From positions 513,501-577,500 of the forward strand of contig NC_013520.1 of assembly GCF_000024945.1 (NCBI RefSeq): DNA of 64,000 bases, read 5' to 3'. The notes beneath the pieces are model-generated. The model was not told the origin of the DNA. It saw nothing but the letters and a program-made list of their open reading frames with translations, and ran no database searches. The position numbers and the translations under genes were made by a program. Positions 1 to 9,455 of this stretch are shown piece by piece (within the stretch, counting starts at the first letter, position 1; each line of letters begins with the position of its first letter). Source of the DNA: Veillonella parvula DSM 2008 (lineage in GTDB: Bacteria > Bacillota > Negativicutes > Veillonellales > Veillonellaceae).

Positions 1-1
1 T

Positions 2-256
2 TTGGGTTGTACTCATTTTCCATTTGTACAACCTTTACTAGAGGAACTAACATCGTGTCGTATTCAGTTCATTGATCCTGCTTTTGAAACAAGTGAATTG
101 GTTCGTCACAGATTAGAGAGTAAAAATCTTTTCAATCATCAAGATACTGTAGGCACCGTGACATTGTATTTTACAAAGGATGTCGAACTTGGTGATACGT
201 TGAGTGCATCCTTCCTTGATACGAGCCGTCGTACCATTGAACATATTACATTATAA
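2..256 (+). CDS. murI: Glutamate racemase, 3' end only
   Basis: The frame is open from the first bases of the window, so this is the C-terminal part (about 84 residues) of a gene that starts upstream. It opens with the motif LGCTHFPF, which matches the LGCTHYP signature around the second catalytic cysteine of glutamate racemases. The family makes D-glutamate for peptidoglycan in the cytoplasm. The next gene starts 12 bases after the stop with a strong AAAGGAGA site, so the two are probably co-transcribed. Aspartate racemases share a related cysteine motif, but LGCTH followed by PLLEE fits MurI best. Confidence 0.85.
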   Translation: MGCTHFPFVQPLLEELTSCRIQFIDPAFETSELVRHRLESKNLFNHQDTVGTVTLYFTKDVELGDTLSASFLDTSRRTIEHITL

Positions 257-268
257 AGGAGATACCCT

Positions 269-808
269 ATGTGGTTTTATAACATCCTCAGTGCAGTAAT
301 AGCTATTATTGTGGCTGTTGCAGCTCTGTACTTATTATTCCGTTTGTTTGTGTTGAAACAAGGTAATGAAAATATTGTCTTATTAGCGAAACGAGCAACG
401 AACTTTCAAGTATCTAATCGTAGTTTTGAATCCATTACGTTGTTCTGTGATATACCATTTGTAAATAAAGGGCGCCAATTGGGCACAATAATGGACTTAT
501 TTCCACGTCCATTATTACCTGAAGAACATTTTGATGCAGTTAAAGTAAATGCTTGGGCTATGGATATTAATCGTCCGCGTCAAGATGGATACTTTGAAGC
601 TATAATTATCAAACCACGCAAAGGTGGCACAATTCGTGTATATGTTACATTAACAGGTAAAACTGGTAATATTCGAGAAGATATTAAGGGATTCCCTTAT
701 ATGGACATCGATATTTACTACCAAATCGTAGGCCGGACAGACTATCATATCGATAAACAGCGTATTCGTTTGACTGCTGAAGAAGTTCAAGCAGCAATGG
801 TTCAATAA
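269..808 (+). CDS. Membrane-anchored protein of unknown function
   Basis: This 179-residue protein is not recognised. One hydrophobic helix spans about residues 5-28 (rich in A, I, V and L) and is followed by Arg and Lys. The rest would then be a soluble domain, probably cytoplasmic by the positive-inside rule, rich in beta-type sequence and without cysteines apart from one in its first third. AAAGGAGA precedes the ATG. It lies between murI and a CofE-like gene with gaps of 12 bases on each side, so it is probably the middle gene of a three-gene transcript that ends at the terminator near 1500. No function is assigned. Confidence 0.75.
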   Translation: MWFYNILSAVIAIIVAVAALYLLFRLFVLKQGNENIVLLAKRATNFQVSNRSFESITLFCDIPFVNKGRQLGTIMDLFPRPLLPEEHFDAVKVNAWAMDINRPRQDGYFEAIIIKPRKGGTIRVYVTLTGKTGNIREDIKGFPYMDIDIYYQIVGRTDYHIDKQRIRLTAEEVQAAMVQ

Positions 809-820
809 GGAGGCATAACA

Positions 821-1471
821 ATGGCAGAATTAGAGTTAGTATGTGTGCCAACACGTATTCTTACAGATAATGATGACATCGTTGATGCTATCGTTGAATT
901 TGGGGGCCATAATATTGGACCTGAAGATATCGTATGCGTTGCTGAATCTGTAGTAGCTATTACGCAAGGTCGTTTTACACGTCCTGAAGAGCTAAATGTG
1001 TGCTGGCAAGCTCGTTTAATTAATCGTTTTATCCATCCAGATGGCTCCATGGCATCTATTTATGGTATGCAATCGGCTATGAATTTGGATGGTAAATGGA
1101 AGGTATTAGGTGCTTTTATTTTAGGCGCTATTGCTAAAATTTTCCGTAAACCAGGGGTATTCTATGCAATTGCTCGGGCTGCATCCTTAACAGATGATGT
1201 AACGGGGACTATGCCTCCATTTGATAAGCACATTGTATTTGGTCCAAAGGATCCTGATAAAGTGGCTGAGAAAATTGTATCTCGCACTGGTTGTTATGGT
1301 GCCGTTGTAGCTGATGTTAATGATTTGAAACGGTCCGCAATTTTAGGTACAAGTCGTGGCATTGATGCTAAAAAAATTGCACAATTGTTGATTGATAATC
1401 CATTTGGTAACGATAGTCAAATGACTCCGATTGTTATCATCAAAAATTACGCATCTGTATCTGGTAAATAA
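821..1471 (+). CDS. CofE-like (F420-0:gamma-glutamyl ligase family) protein
   Basis: The 216-residue protein resembles the coenzyme F420:L-glutamate ligase (CofE/FbiB N-domain) family. Supporting segments are an early VPTRILTDND stretch, a DIVCVAESVVAITQGR block, a KPGVFY..A segment and a late GAVVADVNDLKRSAILGTS stretch. Characterised family members add glutamate to a phospholactate cofactor precursor using GTP. F420 biosynthesis is not expected in this kind of organism, so the substrate is probably different and is not known from sequence. It follows the membrane protein by 12 bases with AAGGAGG upstream and ends just before a terminator. The family call is fairly sure and the substrate is not. 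Confidence 0.7.
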   Translation: MAELELVCVPTRILTDNDDIVDAIVEFGGHNIGPEDIVCVAESVVAITQGRFTRPEELNVCWQARLINRFIHPDGSMASIYGMQSAMNLDGKWKVLGAFILGAIAKIFRKPGVFYAIARAASLTDDVTGTMPPFDKHIVFGPKDPDKVAEKIVSRTGCYGAVVADVNDLKRSAILGTSRGIDAKKIAQLLIDNPFGNDSQMTPIVIIKNYASVSGK

Positions 1472-1477
1472 CAGAAG

Positions 1478-1516
1478 GCTGTACTCATCACATAGAGATG
1501 GGTACAGCTTTTTTAT
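1478..1516 (+). terminator. Rho-independent terminator of the murI operon
   Basis: Arms GCTGTACTCAT and ATGGGTACAGC (one G-T pair) are followed by a run of T, 7 bases after the stop of the CofE-like gene. Confidence 0.85.
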
Positions 1517-1663
1517 ATAATGAGCCTGAATATGGACTATACGCAGATTTGAATAGGGATTGCATATTAGATCAAATAGAGAGTATATGCTAGCTTAAAT
1601 GGAGTTTTCTTTACTACGTTTTGAGTTTGTATGGATTCTTTATTAATACTAAAAGGAGGTTAT

Positions 1664-3376
1664 ATGTTACTAGGGTTAGACGTAGGTGGAACTTTTACCG
1701 ATGCGGTTATCATTGATGCCCATCGTGTAGTGGCAACTGCGAAGAGGCGGACTACAAAGGATAATCTAATGAATGGTATAGGTGAGGCCTTAGATGCGGT
1801 TTTGGAGGGCTATGATACATCAAATATTGAACAAGTAACCTTATCTACTACCGTGGTTACAAATACCATCGTAGAAGCGAAGGAGCAAGTAGTAGATCTC
1901 TATGTGATTACAGGTCCAGGCCGTAATGTAGATGATATATTCCCCGTGGAACCTATATATCTTCAAGGTTATACAGATCATAGAGGTATCGTTGTAGAGC
2001 GTACCCCTGCTGATGCTGTACGTGGTATAGCCAACATGGTTCAAGCACGTAGTGGTACCGATTTGGCTGCTGTGTCCGCTAAATTTGGGGTGCGGAATCC
2101 TCAAGAAGAACTATCTATTACAGAGGAATTGAAAAATACATATCATACGATTTCTAATGGCAGTTTATTAAGTGGTTCTTTAAATTTCCCTCGTCGTACT
2201 ATTAGTGCTTATTTTAATAGCGCTGTGACACCCGTATTTACGGTGTTTAAGAAAAATGTTGAAGATGCTCTCAGTGCACGGAATATATTGGCTCCACTTC
2301 ACATTTTAAAGGCCGATGGTGGTTCTCTACCTATGGAGCATATGGTGAGTCGTCCAGTAGAGACTGCCTTTACAGGCCCTGCTGCAACAGTTCTTGGACT
2401 ATCGGCTCTCGGCGTTATAGGTAATAAGCATACAGTGGCTCTGGATATTGGGGGTACTACAACGGATATATCCCTTTGGAAGCATGGTAAACCATTGATG
2501 ACAAAAAATGGTGTATCTATCCGTGAGTATCCAAGTGCAGTGCGATCCTTTGCCGTTACTTCCGTCGGTATTGGTGGGGAATCTGTAATTCGCCTTAAAA
2601 ATGGTAATCTTACCGTAGGTCCTGAACGAGTGGGACCATCAGTGGCTCTAGGTGGTATAGAACCTACCTTGGGGGATGCACTTATCGTGCTCGGTCATGC
2701 AAACTATGGTGACTTTAATCTGGCATCACGAGCTTTACAAGCTTTAGCGGATGCTATACAGGCTACATTACGATCTAAAAATGTAAATACCTCAAATAAT
2801 CAATTAACTCTTATTAAGACTGCCTCTGATGTAGCACGACTAATCGTAGAAAAAGCGTTGCAAACGATTCAACATGGTATTAACGAGGTCGTAAAAGTAG
2901 AAAATAAACGACCTATTTATGTGGTAGCAGATATTGTAAATCCTGATGTATTTGTACCAGAACATATCGTTGTGGTAGGGGGAACAGCGCCAAATTTAGG
3001 TCCAAGTATCGGTGAGTATCTAGAGTTACCTGTTACGATTCCTGAGAATGCTGCCGTAGCAAATGCTATAGGCGCTGCACTAGCTTTATCTACCATCGAA
3101 CTCACTGTTCATGTAGATACAAAACGTCGTTTACTTGTCATTCCAGAATTAGGCATTAAACAGCAAAATTGTACTTTAAAACGAGCGGAACAAGTTGTAG
3201 AACGAGCTAAAGAGGTTCTTAGTGAAGAGGCTTTACGTTTAGGTTTAGATACAGCGCAAGAAATCGAGGTCATTAACACTGAGGATTTCCCTGTGGTAGA
3301 GGGATGGCAATCTATGGAGCGTTTAATTACGGTAAAAGTACAACTAGCGGCGGGGGTGAAACACTATGTGGAATAA
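1664..3376 (+). CDS. HyuA-like hydantoinase/oxoprolinase family protein
   Basis: This 570-residue protein belongs to the hydantoinase A / N-methylhydantoinase ATPase family. The N-terminal phosphate-binding motif LGLDVGGTFTDAVI sits at residues 3-16, and the second ASKHA-type ATP motif ALDIGGTTTDISLW lies near 264-277. The family couples ATP hydrolysis to opening of cyclic amides such as hydantoins or oxoproline. An in-frame ATG 33 bases upstream (1631) has no ribosome binding site, while the ATG used here follows AAAAGGAGGT by 3 bases. No HyuB partner is adjacent. Instead the stop overlaps the start of a histone-deacetylase-like gene by 11 bases, implying translational coupling. The substrate is unknown. 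Confidence 0.8.
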   Translation: MLLGLDVGGTFTDAVIIDAHRVVATAKRRTTKDNLMNGIGEALDAVLEGYDTSNIEQVTLSTTVVTNTIVEAKEQVVDLYVITGPGRNVDDIFPVEPIYLQGYTDHRGIVVERTPADAVRGIANMVQARSGTDLAAVSAKFGVRNPQEELSITEELKNTYHTISNGSLLSGSLNFPRRTISAYFNSAVTPVFTVFKKNVEDALSARNILAPLHILKADGGSLPMEHMVSRPVETAFTGPAATVLGLSALGVIGNKHTVALDIGGTTTDISLWKHGKPLMTKNGVSIREYPSAVRSFAVTSVGIGGESVIRLKNGNLTVGPERVGPSVALGGIEPTLGDALIVLGHANYGDFNLASRALQALADAIQATLRSKNVNTSNNQLTLIKTASDVARLIVEKALQTIQHGINEVVKVENKRPIYVVADIVNPDVFVPEHIVVVGGTAPNLGPSIGEYLELPVTIPENAAVANAIGAALALSTIELTVHVDTKRRLLVIPELGIKQQNCTLKRAEQVVERAKEVLSEEALRLGLDTAQEIEVINTEDFPVVEGWQSMERLITVKVQLAAGVKHYVE

Positions 3377-4790
3377 AGGGTTATCCTATCGTGAGCGTCA
3401 TGGCCTTATAGAAAAGAATATGAATACGAAACTGAATGACGACGTGAATTCTACTATTGATAAAGCTGAATATAATAACAGTTTAGGTCTAGTATTCTTC
3501 CCTGCGTTTGACTGGAAAATTTCTGAAACACATCCTGAACGACAAGAGCGTTTACTTTATACGCGTGATCAAATCGTAGAGGAAGGTCTGTTAGATATAC
3601 CTAATATTAGAGAATATAATCCAATAGTAGCTGATTGGGATACAATAGAGCGGGTTCACGTTGGTGCTCCAGATTTAGAGTCTTGGGTGACTGAAGCTCA
3701 TCGGGTATCTGCTGGAGGTGCTATTGCGGCAGCTGATGCAGTCATGCGCGGTGAAGTAGACCGTGCTTTTGCGTTAGTAAGACCACCAGGTCACCATGCA
3801 ATGGCTATGGTTCATGGTATTCGCGGCTTCTGTACGATTAATATTGAAGCCGTTATGATTCAACACATACGTCAAACCTATGGAATCAAACGCATTGCCG
3901 TAGTAGATACTGATGTACATCACGGTGATGGCACTCAAGATGTGTTTTACCACGATCCAGATACATTGTATATTAGCTTTCACCAAGATGGACGAACCCT
4001 CTATCCAGGAACAGGCTTTATGGATGAATTTGGTGGACCTCAGGCTATTGGTAGTAATATAGATATTCCACTACCGCCTGGTACCGGTGACGAAGGCTTG
4101 ATGAAGGTCATGCGTGAGCTGGTATTGCCTATTCTTGAAGAGTTTAATCCAGATATTGTTATTAATTCGGCAGGACAAGATAATCACTTTAGTGATCCGT
4201 TGGCTAATATGCAGGTAACCGCAAAGGGCTATGCAGAACTAGTCGATTTGTTACAAGCAGATATAGCTGTACTTGAAGGAGGCTATTCCGTACAAGAAGC
4301 GTTGCCATATATAAATACGGGTATCATTTTATCCATGGCAGGTCTTGATTACAGCAAAGTCATAGAACCTGCCTTTGATCCTGTTAAATACAAACAGAGT
4401 CAAAATGTAACTAGTTACATAGATGATTTAATCGTTAAGTGGAAAATACAATGGGCTAACCGTCATAAGATGGCCGAAGACGAGCGCGTAGGTGCAAGGG
4501 ATGTTTGGTCTAATCATTATAATGTGTACTATGACGAAACAGGCGTTCAGGAGGAGCGCCTTGAAAAGGTGCGTATGTACGAAGACAAGGTAGGCTGGCA
4601 TAGCGTGCTCTCTCGAGGACAATACGGACCGTATGGGTCGCAAAGTGTATATGCTATGTTCATCCCTTGGCAAGCAGATGAAGGGACGCGTCAAGATGCT
4701 ATTGTAGAAGCAAAACGAGCCAAAACAGAAGGGGGAGCAAGCCGTTACGTTGTGGTAGATCCACTCGGCAACGGCCAATATGAACTATAA
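3366..4790 (+). CDS. Histone deacetylase family amidohydrolase
   Basis: The 474-residue protein has the class II HDAC / acetylpolyamine amidohydrolase fold. Visible motifs are RPPGHHA (active-site His pair, about 139-145), DTDVHHGDGTQD (zinc ligands Asp and His, about 179-190), SFHQDG, and a late NSAGQDNH segment in the position of the family's third zinc aspartate. In bacteria these zinc enzymes remove acetyl groups from polyamines, acetoin-related compounds or proteins. The first 35 residues are poorly conserved in style, so the true start could be a later ATG (M18 at 3420), but the first ATG overlaps hyuA and suits coupling. About 100 residues follow the catalytic domain and are not recognised. 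Pairing with a HyuA-like ATPase suggests a shared amide substrate (inference). Confidence 0.8.
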   Translation: MWNKGLSYRERHGLIEKNMNTKLNDDVNSTIDKAEYNNSLGLVFFPAFDWKISETHPERQERLLYTRDQIVEEGLLDIPNIREYNPIVADWDTIERVHVGAPDLESWVTEAHRVSAGGAIAAADAVMRGEVDRAFALVRPPGHHAMAMVHGIRGFCTINIEAVMIQHIRQTYGIKRIAVVDTDVHHGDGTQDVFYHDPDTLYISFHQDGRTLYPGTGFMDEFGGPQAIGSNIDIPLPPGTGDEGLMKVMRELVLPILEEFNPDIVINSAGQDNHFSDPLANMQVTAKGYAELVDLLQADIAVLEGGYSVQEALPYINTGIILSMAGLDYSKVIEPAFDPVKYKQSQNVTSYIDDLIVKWKIQWANRHKMAEDERVGARDVWSNHYNVYYDETGVQEERLEKVRMYEDKVGWHSVLSRGQYGPYGSQSVYAMFIPWQADEGTRQDAIVEAKRAKTEGGASRYVVVDPLGNGQYEL

Positions 4791-4805
4791 TGTTAATCTC
4801 CGTAA

Positions 4806-4921
4806 ATGATAACGCCAGTTATCATGTTAGAATCGCGAATTACAATATAATTCGTAATGCTAAAAAATAGTAAAATTGTGATATAATATAAGAAATAACG
4901 CCCCTTTATGTAAGGGGCGTT
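4806..4921. other. Three tandem inverted repeats before rph
   Basis: Three short hairpins lie between the HDAC-like gene and rph. They are ATGATAAC with GTTATCAT (4806-4825), CGAATTA with TAATTCG (4836-4854), and AACGCCCCTT with AAGGGGCGTT (4897-4921). The last is terminator-like but has only a weak T tract. A TATAAT at 4882-4887 may be a -10 box, without a good -35. The last hairpin could be a terminator or a leader structure for rph. Confidence 0.5.
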
Positions 4922-4953
4922 CTAATATTTACTTTTAGAATGATGAGGTTCCT

Positions 4954-5709
4954 ATGCGCAGCGATAATAGAACAGCGGGTCAATTGCGACCTATTAAAAT
5001 AACACGGAATTTTACAGAGTATGCAGAAGGTTCTGTACTTATTGAGTGTGGTAAGACCAAGGTTATCTGTACGGCTACTGTTGAGGATTCTGTGCCACGC
5101 TGGTTAAAAGGTTCGGGACAAGGATGGGTAACTGCGGAATACTCATTATTGCCACGCTCTACGCAAACTCGCGTGAGTCGTGAGGCCGCAAAGGGGAAGC
5201 AAACTGGTCGTACCGTAGAAATTCAACGTCTTATCGGCCGTGCTTTGCGCGCTGTCGTAGACCTTGAAGCTTTAGGCGAACGCTCTATTACTATCGACTG
5301 CGACGTTATCCAAGCGGATGGCGGCACGCGTACAGCATCTATTACGGGTGCTTTTGTGGCCCTCGTTGATGCGGTAGACTTCACCTTTGGCGGAGCAGGA
5401 AAATTCCCAATTACTGATTTTTGTGCAGCCATCTCTGTAGGTATTGGTCCAGAAGGTCCTATTACGGACCTTTGCTATGAAGAGGATAGTGCTGCCATCG
5501 TAGATATGAATGTAGTTCGTACAGGTTCTGGCAATATGGTTGAAGTACAAGGTACAGGTGAACACGGTACCTTTAACCGTGATGAACTCAATGCTTTACT
5601 TGATTTAGCAGAGGCTGCTACAGATGAGCTCATGGCAAAACAACGCGAAGTATTAGGTAGTACAGCAGATAAAGTTGGTAAGGTATATCCAACAGCACCA
5701 GAGGTGTAA
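4954..5709 (+). CDS. rph: Ribonuclease PH
   Basis: At 251 residues this matches the usual RNase PH length of about 240-260. It trims tRNA 3' ends by phosphorolysis and works as a hexamer in the cytoplasm. Characteristic segments are the N-terminal [29 protein letters not shown], the phosphate-site region PRSTQTR, the [13 protein letters not shown] block, and [27 protein letters not shown] stands ahead of the ATG. The stop is one base from the start of the nucleotide pyrophosphatase gene, an rph-rdgB pairing common in Firmicutes. Confidence 0.95.
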   Translation: MRSDNRTAGQLRPIKITRNFTEYAEGSVLIECGKTKVICTATVEDSVPRWLKGSGQGWVTAEYSLLPRSTQTRVSREAAKGKQTGRTVEIQRLIGRALRAVVDLEALGERSITIDCDVIQADGGTRTASITGAFVALVDAVDFTFGGAGKFPITDFCAAISVGIGPEGPITDLCYEEDSAAIVDMNVVRTGSGNMVEVQGTGEHGTFNRDELNALLDLAEAATDELMAKQREVLGSTADKVGKVYPTAPEV

Positions 5710-5710
5710 T

Positions 5711-6286
5711 ATGGAACAAATCGTACTTGCTACAGGCAATAAAGGAAAAATTCGTGAGTTTTCAGAGGCATTCTCTCATTTGTCTATCGATTGCGTACCT
5801 GTGAAAGATGTGATTTCCGTTGAGGAACCAGAGGAAACTGGCACCACTTTCATGGAAAACGCTCTGTTAAAAGCTCGATACTACGCTAAGGCTACGAATC
5901 GACCTTGTTTAGCTGATGATTCTGGTCTTACTGTAGATATTCTTGATGGGGCTCCAGGTGTATATTCTGCGCGTTATGCAGGTCATCATGGTGATGATAA
6001 TGCAAATAATGAGAAATTAATTCGTGAACTACAGGGTAAACGTGACCGTACAGGCCATTATGTATGCGCTTTAGCGCTTGTATATCCTGATGGTCGAGAA
6101 GTTACTGCGGAAGGCTATTGTGATGGACTCGTTCAAGATGAGCCAAAAGGGGAGAATGGTTTTGGATATGATCCATACTTCTATGTACCTGAATTTGAAA
6201 AGACGATGGCAGAGCTTAGCATCGACGTAAAAGAAACGATTAGCCATCGTGGTCGAGCATTACGCGAATTAATTAGTAAGCTTTGA
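5711..6286 (+). CDS. rdgB: XTP/dITP diphosphatase (RdgB/HAM1 family)
   Basis: This 191-residue enzyme hydrolyses non-canonical purine triphosphates such as dITP and XTP to monophosphates, keeping them out of DNA and RNA. It begins with the nucleotide-binding motif LATGNKGKIREF. It also has a conserved FMENALLKARYYAK helix, the LADDSGL metal-binding segment, GAPGVYSARYAG, GENGFGYDPYF and the late SHRGRAL motif. An in-frame start 36 bases upstream lies inside rph. The ATG at 5711, one base after the rph stop and preceded by GAGGTG, gives the normal N terminus. Confidence 0.95.
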   Translation: MEQIVLATGNKGKIREFSEAFSHLSIDCVPVKDVISVEEPEETGTTFMENALLKARYYAKATNRPCLADDSGLTVDILDGAPGVYSARYAGHHGDDNANNEKLIRELQGKRDRTGHYVCALALVYPDGREVTAEGYCDGLVQDEPKGENGFGYDPYFYVPEFEKTMAELSIDVKETISHRGRALRELISKL

Positions 6287-6352
6287 TATTTCTGAACTAT
6301 ATGGTATAGTTCATATAAATATATAATATAGTGGCATTAGAGATTAAATACA

Positions 6353-6850
6353 ATGAAACGAATTGGCATTTTAAGTGATACTCATGGGTATCTAGAGGAT
6401 ATCGACCTCGTCTTGGCTGCTACTGCCGATCAAGATATCGATATGTGGCTTCATGCTGGTGATTTTGGCGATGATGCACGCTATATGCAGGAACATACGG
6501 ATATTCCTGTTTATGCGGTGCGTGGCAATAACGATCGTGTGCAACCGCTTGAACCACGAGAGCAATTGATTCCTCTTGAAGATACCTATATTTACATGAC
6601 TCATGGTCATGAGGTATCATATTATAATCGAATACAAAAACTGATTGAGTTAGGAACTGACATGGGTGCGCGACTCATCGTGTCCGGTCATAGCCATCAT
6701 CATGGAGAGGTTCGTGCCTGTGATGCGGTATTTGTAAATCCTGGCAGTATTTCTTTGGCTCGTGATCGCTCCGGTGGTACCTTTGCTATCGTTACCTACG
6801 ATAATGGACAGTTTGATGTAGAGTTTGTGTATAAACAAGATATTGTTTAG
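6353..6850 (+). CDS. YfcE/MJ0936-type metallophosphoesterase
   Basis: The 165-residue single-domain calcineurin-like phosphodiesterase shows every metal-site block in order: ILSDTHG near the start, HAGDFGD about residue 35, VRGNND about 55, MTHGHEV about 82, and SGHSHHHGEV about 105, followed by NPGSIS. Characterised homologues are Mn-dependent phosphodiesterases active on artificial bis-phosphate esters, with unclear natural substrates. It lies 66 bases after rdgB in the same direction, possibly in the same transcript. Its ribosome binding site is weak. Confidence 0.9.
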   Translation: MKRIGILSDTHGYLEDIDLVLAATADQDIDMWLHAGDFGDDARYMQEHTDIPVYAVRGNNDRVQPLEPREQLIPLEDTYIYMTHGHEVSYYNRIQKLIELGTDMGARLIVSGHSHHHGEVRACDAVFVNPGSISLARDRSGGTFAIVTYDNGQFDVEFVYKQDIV

Positions 6851-6927
6851 TTATATGGTGAAAGCTTTGTTTGCGAAACTTTCAAAAGGAATAGTAAGTC
6901 TATGCATGGAAAGGGTTATGACATATC

Positions 6928-7710
6928 ATGGATACACCAGTTAAAGCAAAACCTAAAATGAAGTTATATGGTTTTAACAATCTCACAAAGACATTGAGTT
7001 TTAATATTTATGATATTTGTTATACTCGTACGGAAGAAGAAAAAAAACAATACATTCAGTACATTGATGAAGTATACAATGCGGATCGTTTAACGGCTAT
7101 TTTGACGGAAGTTAGCCATATTATCGGCGCTAACATCCTTAACGTAGCGAAACAAGATTATGATCCTCAAGGTGCGTCTGTTACGATTTTGATTTCTGAA
7201 GAGGAAATTGAAAAAGAAGATGTAGTTATGCATCTAGATAAGTCGCATCTCACTGTACATACTTATCCTGAAAGTCATCCGCACAAAGGGATTAGTACAT
7301 TCCGTGCCGACATTGAAGTTTCTACATGTGGACAAATCTCTCCGCTAAATGCACTGAATTATTTAATTCAAAGTTTTGATTCTGATATTCTTACCTTAGA
7401 TTATCATGTACGTGGCTTTACTCGTGATGTATCTGGTAAGAAAATTTATATCGATCATCGCATCAATTCTATTCAAAACTACATCAGTGCGAAAACTCGC
7501 AATATGTACAACATGATTGATGTAAATGTATATCAAGAAAATATTTTCCATACAAAGATGATGTTAAAAGAATTTGATTTAGATAATTATCTTTTTGGCA
7601 TCACTGAGTCAGAGTTGAGCGATCGTGAAATCAAGCAAATTAAACATCAATTAAAACAAGAAATGATGGAAATCTTCTATGGACGCAATTTGCCATCTGT
7701 AAAAGCTTAA
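6928..7710 (+). CDS. speD: S-adenosylmethionine decarboxylase proenzyme
   Basis: The 260-residue protein is of the larger, E. coli-type SpeD class (about 264 residues), not the short 120-residue Bacillus class. The self-cleavage site is the serine in [14 protein letters not shown], about residue 112. Cleavage before it creates the pyruvoyl cofactor. A later [15 protein letters not shown] block matches the catalytic cysteine region. The product, decarboxylated SAM, is the aminopropyl donor for spermidine. No speE lies next to it. A ribosome binding site GGAAAGGG stands 12 bases before the ATG. A hairpin (TGAAAG/CTTTCA, 6858-6882) in the leader could be regulatory. Confidence 0.93.
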   Translation: MDTPVKAKPKMKLYGFNNLTKTLSFNIYDICYTRTEEEKKQYIQYIDEVYNADRLTAILTEVSHIIGANILNVAKQDYDPQGASVTILISEEEIEKEDVVMHLDKSHLTVHTYPESHPHKGISTFRADIEVSTCGQISPLNALNYLIQSFDSDILTLDYHVRGFTRDVSGKKIYIDHRINSIQNYISAKTRNMYNMIDVNVYQENIFHTKMMLKEFDLDNYLFGITESELSDREIKQIKHQLKQEMMEIFYGRNLPSVKA

Positions 7711-7769
7711 AGACCGCTTTTATAACATTGGTGTGACAGCTTTTACCGTATAATACGAAGATAGATTTG

Positions 7770-7808
7770 AAGTAGATAAGCCTTATATGGTTTATCTACT
7801 TTTTTATA
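7770..7808 (+). terminator. Rho-independent terminator after speD
   Basis: The nine-base arms AGTAGATAA and TTATCTACT, with extra pairing inside, are followed by TTTTTT. Confidence 0.85.
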
Positions 7809-7902
7809 ATTTACTTTATTACTATTAGAGCTTAATCTTTATTACTACTGGAGCTTAATGATAGTAGTTTTTAAAAATTTCGAAAAACTATATCGAAAAA
7901 AC

Positions 7903-7931
7903 TTGAATTATGATTTAGCATTTTGTATAAT
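7903..7931 (+). promoter_or_regulatory. Promoter of the malic enzyme gene
   Basis: TTGAAT (7903-7908) and TATAAT (7926-7931) are separated by 17 bases, about 70 bases ahead of the ATG. A CTCTAAAGAG palindrome (ACTCTAAAGAGT, about 7960-7971) lies in the leader. Confidence 0.75.
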
Positions 7932-7998
7932 ACAATTAGTTAAAGGTATAAATTACCGACTCTAAAGAGTCCGAGTGTATCCACAAAGGAGAATTGTT

Positions 7999-9204
7999 AT
8001 GGACGTACGTGAATTAGCTGTACAAAAAAAACGTGAATTAAAAGGTTTCCTTACTGTAGGAACTAAATATGAATTAAAAGACGCTCATGATTTATCTGTA
8101 GCTTACACACCAGGTGTAGCAGAACCATGTTTGCGTATTAAAGATAATGAAGCAGAATCCTTCGAATTAACTTGCCGTTCCAACATGGTTGCCGTTGTAT
8201 CTGACGGTACTCGTGTACTTGGTCTTGGTGATATTGGCGCTGCAGCAGCATTGCCAGTAATGGAAGGTAAATCCTTATTGTTCAAAAAATTCGGTGATGT
8301 AGACTGCATTCCATTGGTTGTAGATACAAAAGATGCTGATACATTAATCAATACAGTAAGATTATTGCAAAAAAACTTTGCTGGTATTAATTTAGAAGAT
8401 ATTTCCTCTCCTAAATGCTATGAAATCGAAAACCGTTTGAAAGAAGAATTGGAAATTCCTGTATTTCATGATGACCAACACGGTACTGCAATTGCATGTT
8501 TAGCTGGTGTAAAAGGCGCTCTTCGTTTAGTTAAAAAAGATTTAGCTACTGCTAAAATCGTTGTAAACGGTGCTGGTGCTGCTGGTGCAAACATTGCTCG
8601 CTTGTTGTACCTTGCAGGTGCTCGTGATATCACATTGTTGGTATCCTCTGGCGTATTGCACAAAGACTACAAACGACTTGACTCTTTGCAAGCTGAATTG
8701 ATTGATTTGCTCAAACTTGAAGAAAAACATGGCAACTTGGCTGAAAATGCTAAAGGCGCCGACATTCTTCTTGGTGTATCTGCAGCAGGTGCTTTCACAA
8801 AAGAAATTTTGGAAAACTTGGCTGACGATGCAATCGTATTTGCAATGGCTAACCCTAACCCAGAAGCTACATATGCTGATATGAAAGCTGCTGGTATCCG
8901 TGTTGCTGGTACAGGTCGTTCCGACGCTCCTAACCAAATCAACAACGTAGCAGTATTCCCAGGCGTATTCCGCGGTGCTATCGACGTTCGTGCGTCTCAA
9001 ATCACTGACGAAATGAAATTAGCTGCTGCTGACGCTTTGGCTCACTTGATTCCTGATAGCGAATTGAATGAAGAAAATGTTATGCCATCCGTATTCGATC
9101 CTCGCGTAGCTCCAGCTGTTGCTAAAGCAGTTGCTGAAGTTGCTGTAAAACAAGGTATCGCAAAAAATCCTCAAGCAGTAGAAGATGGTAGCTACGAAGG
9201 TTAA
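7999..9204 (+). CDS. Malic enzyme (oxaloacetate-decarboxylating malate dehydrogenase)
   Basis: The 401-residue enzyme belongs to the short bacterial malic enzyme family. It oxidises malate to pyruvate and CO2 with NAD or NADP. Motifs seen are AYTPGVAEPC, GDIGAAAALPVMEGK, PVFHDDQHGTA, and the dinucleotide-binding VVNGAGAAGANIARLL, followed by AMANPNPE and FPGVFRGAID. An in-frame GTG 24 bases upstream lacks a ribosome binding site. The ATG used follows AAAGGAGA by 6 bases. It is monocistronic, with its own promoter and terminator. The codon choice is strongly biased towards AAA, GAA and GCT, suggesting high expression, which suits a lactate/malate-fermenting organism (inference). Confidence 0.95.
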   Translation: MDVRELAVQKKRELKGFLTVGTKYELKDAHDLSVAYTPGVAEPCLRIKDNEAESFELTCRSNMVAVVSDGTRVLGLGDIGAAAALPVMEGKSLLFKKFGDVDCIPLVVDTKDADTLINTVRLLQKNFAGINLEDISSPKCYEIENRLKEELEIPVFHDDQHGTAIACLAGVKGALRLVKKDLATAKIVVNGAGAAGANIARLLYLAGARDITLLVSSGVLHKDYKRLDSLQAELIDLLKLEEKHGNLAENAKGADILLGVSAAGAFTKEILENLADDAIVFAMANPNPEATYADMKAAGIRVAGTGRSDAPNQINNVAVFPGVFRGAIDVRASQITDEMKLAAADALAHLIPDSELNEENVMPSVFDPRVAPAVAKAVAEVAVKQGIAKNPQAVEDGSYEG

Positions 9205-9256
9205 TTTATTTGCTTTACTAGCATTTTAAAATCTTATATAACTATAGAACAATACA

Positions 9257-9287
9257 ACATGCACCTCGAAAGGGGTGCATGTTTTTA
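9257..9287 (+). terminator. Rho-independent terminator of the malic enzyme gene
   Basis: Nine-base arms ACATGCACC and GGGTGCATGT around TCGAAAG are followed by TTTTT. From here to 9455 I see only AT-rich sequence with no gene. Confidence 0.9.
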
Positions 9288-9455
9288 TATGCTCGATTAA
9301 GCATATGATTGGCTTTATACTATTAGGGCGAATAATTTATAGATTAAAATGATATGGAGGTGTAGGCGTATAGGATAATAGAAGTAAGAATAGATATATA
9401 TTAAAGAATGTATTAATGTATAAGTAAAAAAATTAATGAAGTTGTAAAAAAGTAC

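Noticed and set aside
1631..1663. Upstream start for the HyuA-like gene
   Set aside because: The extension has no ribosome binding site, while the later ATG has AAAAGGAGG and begins just before the conserved ATP motif.
4428..4778. Reverse-strand frame of 116 codons within the HDAC-like gene
   Set aside because: It is a shadow of the real coding strand with no ribosome binding site.
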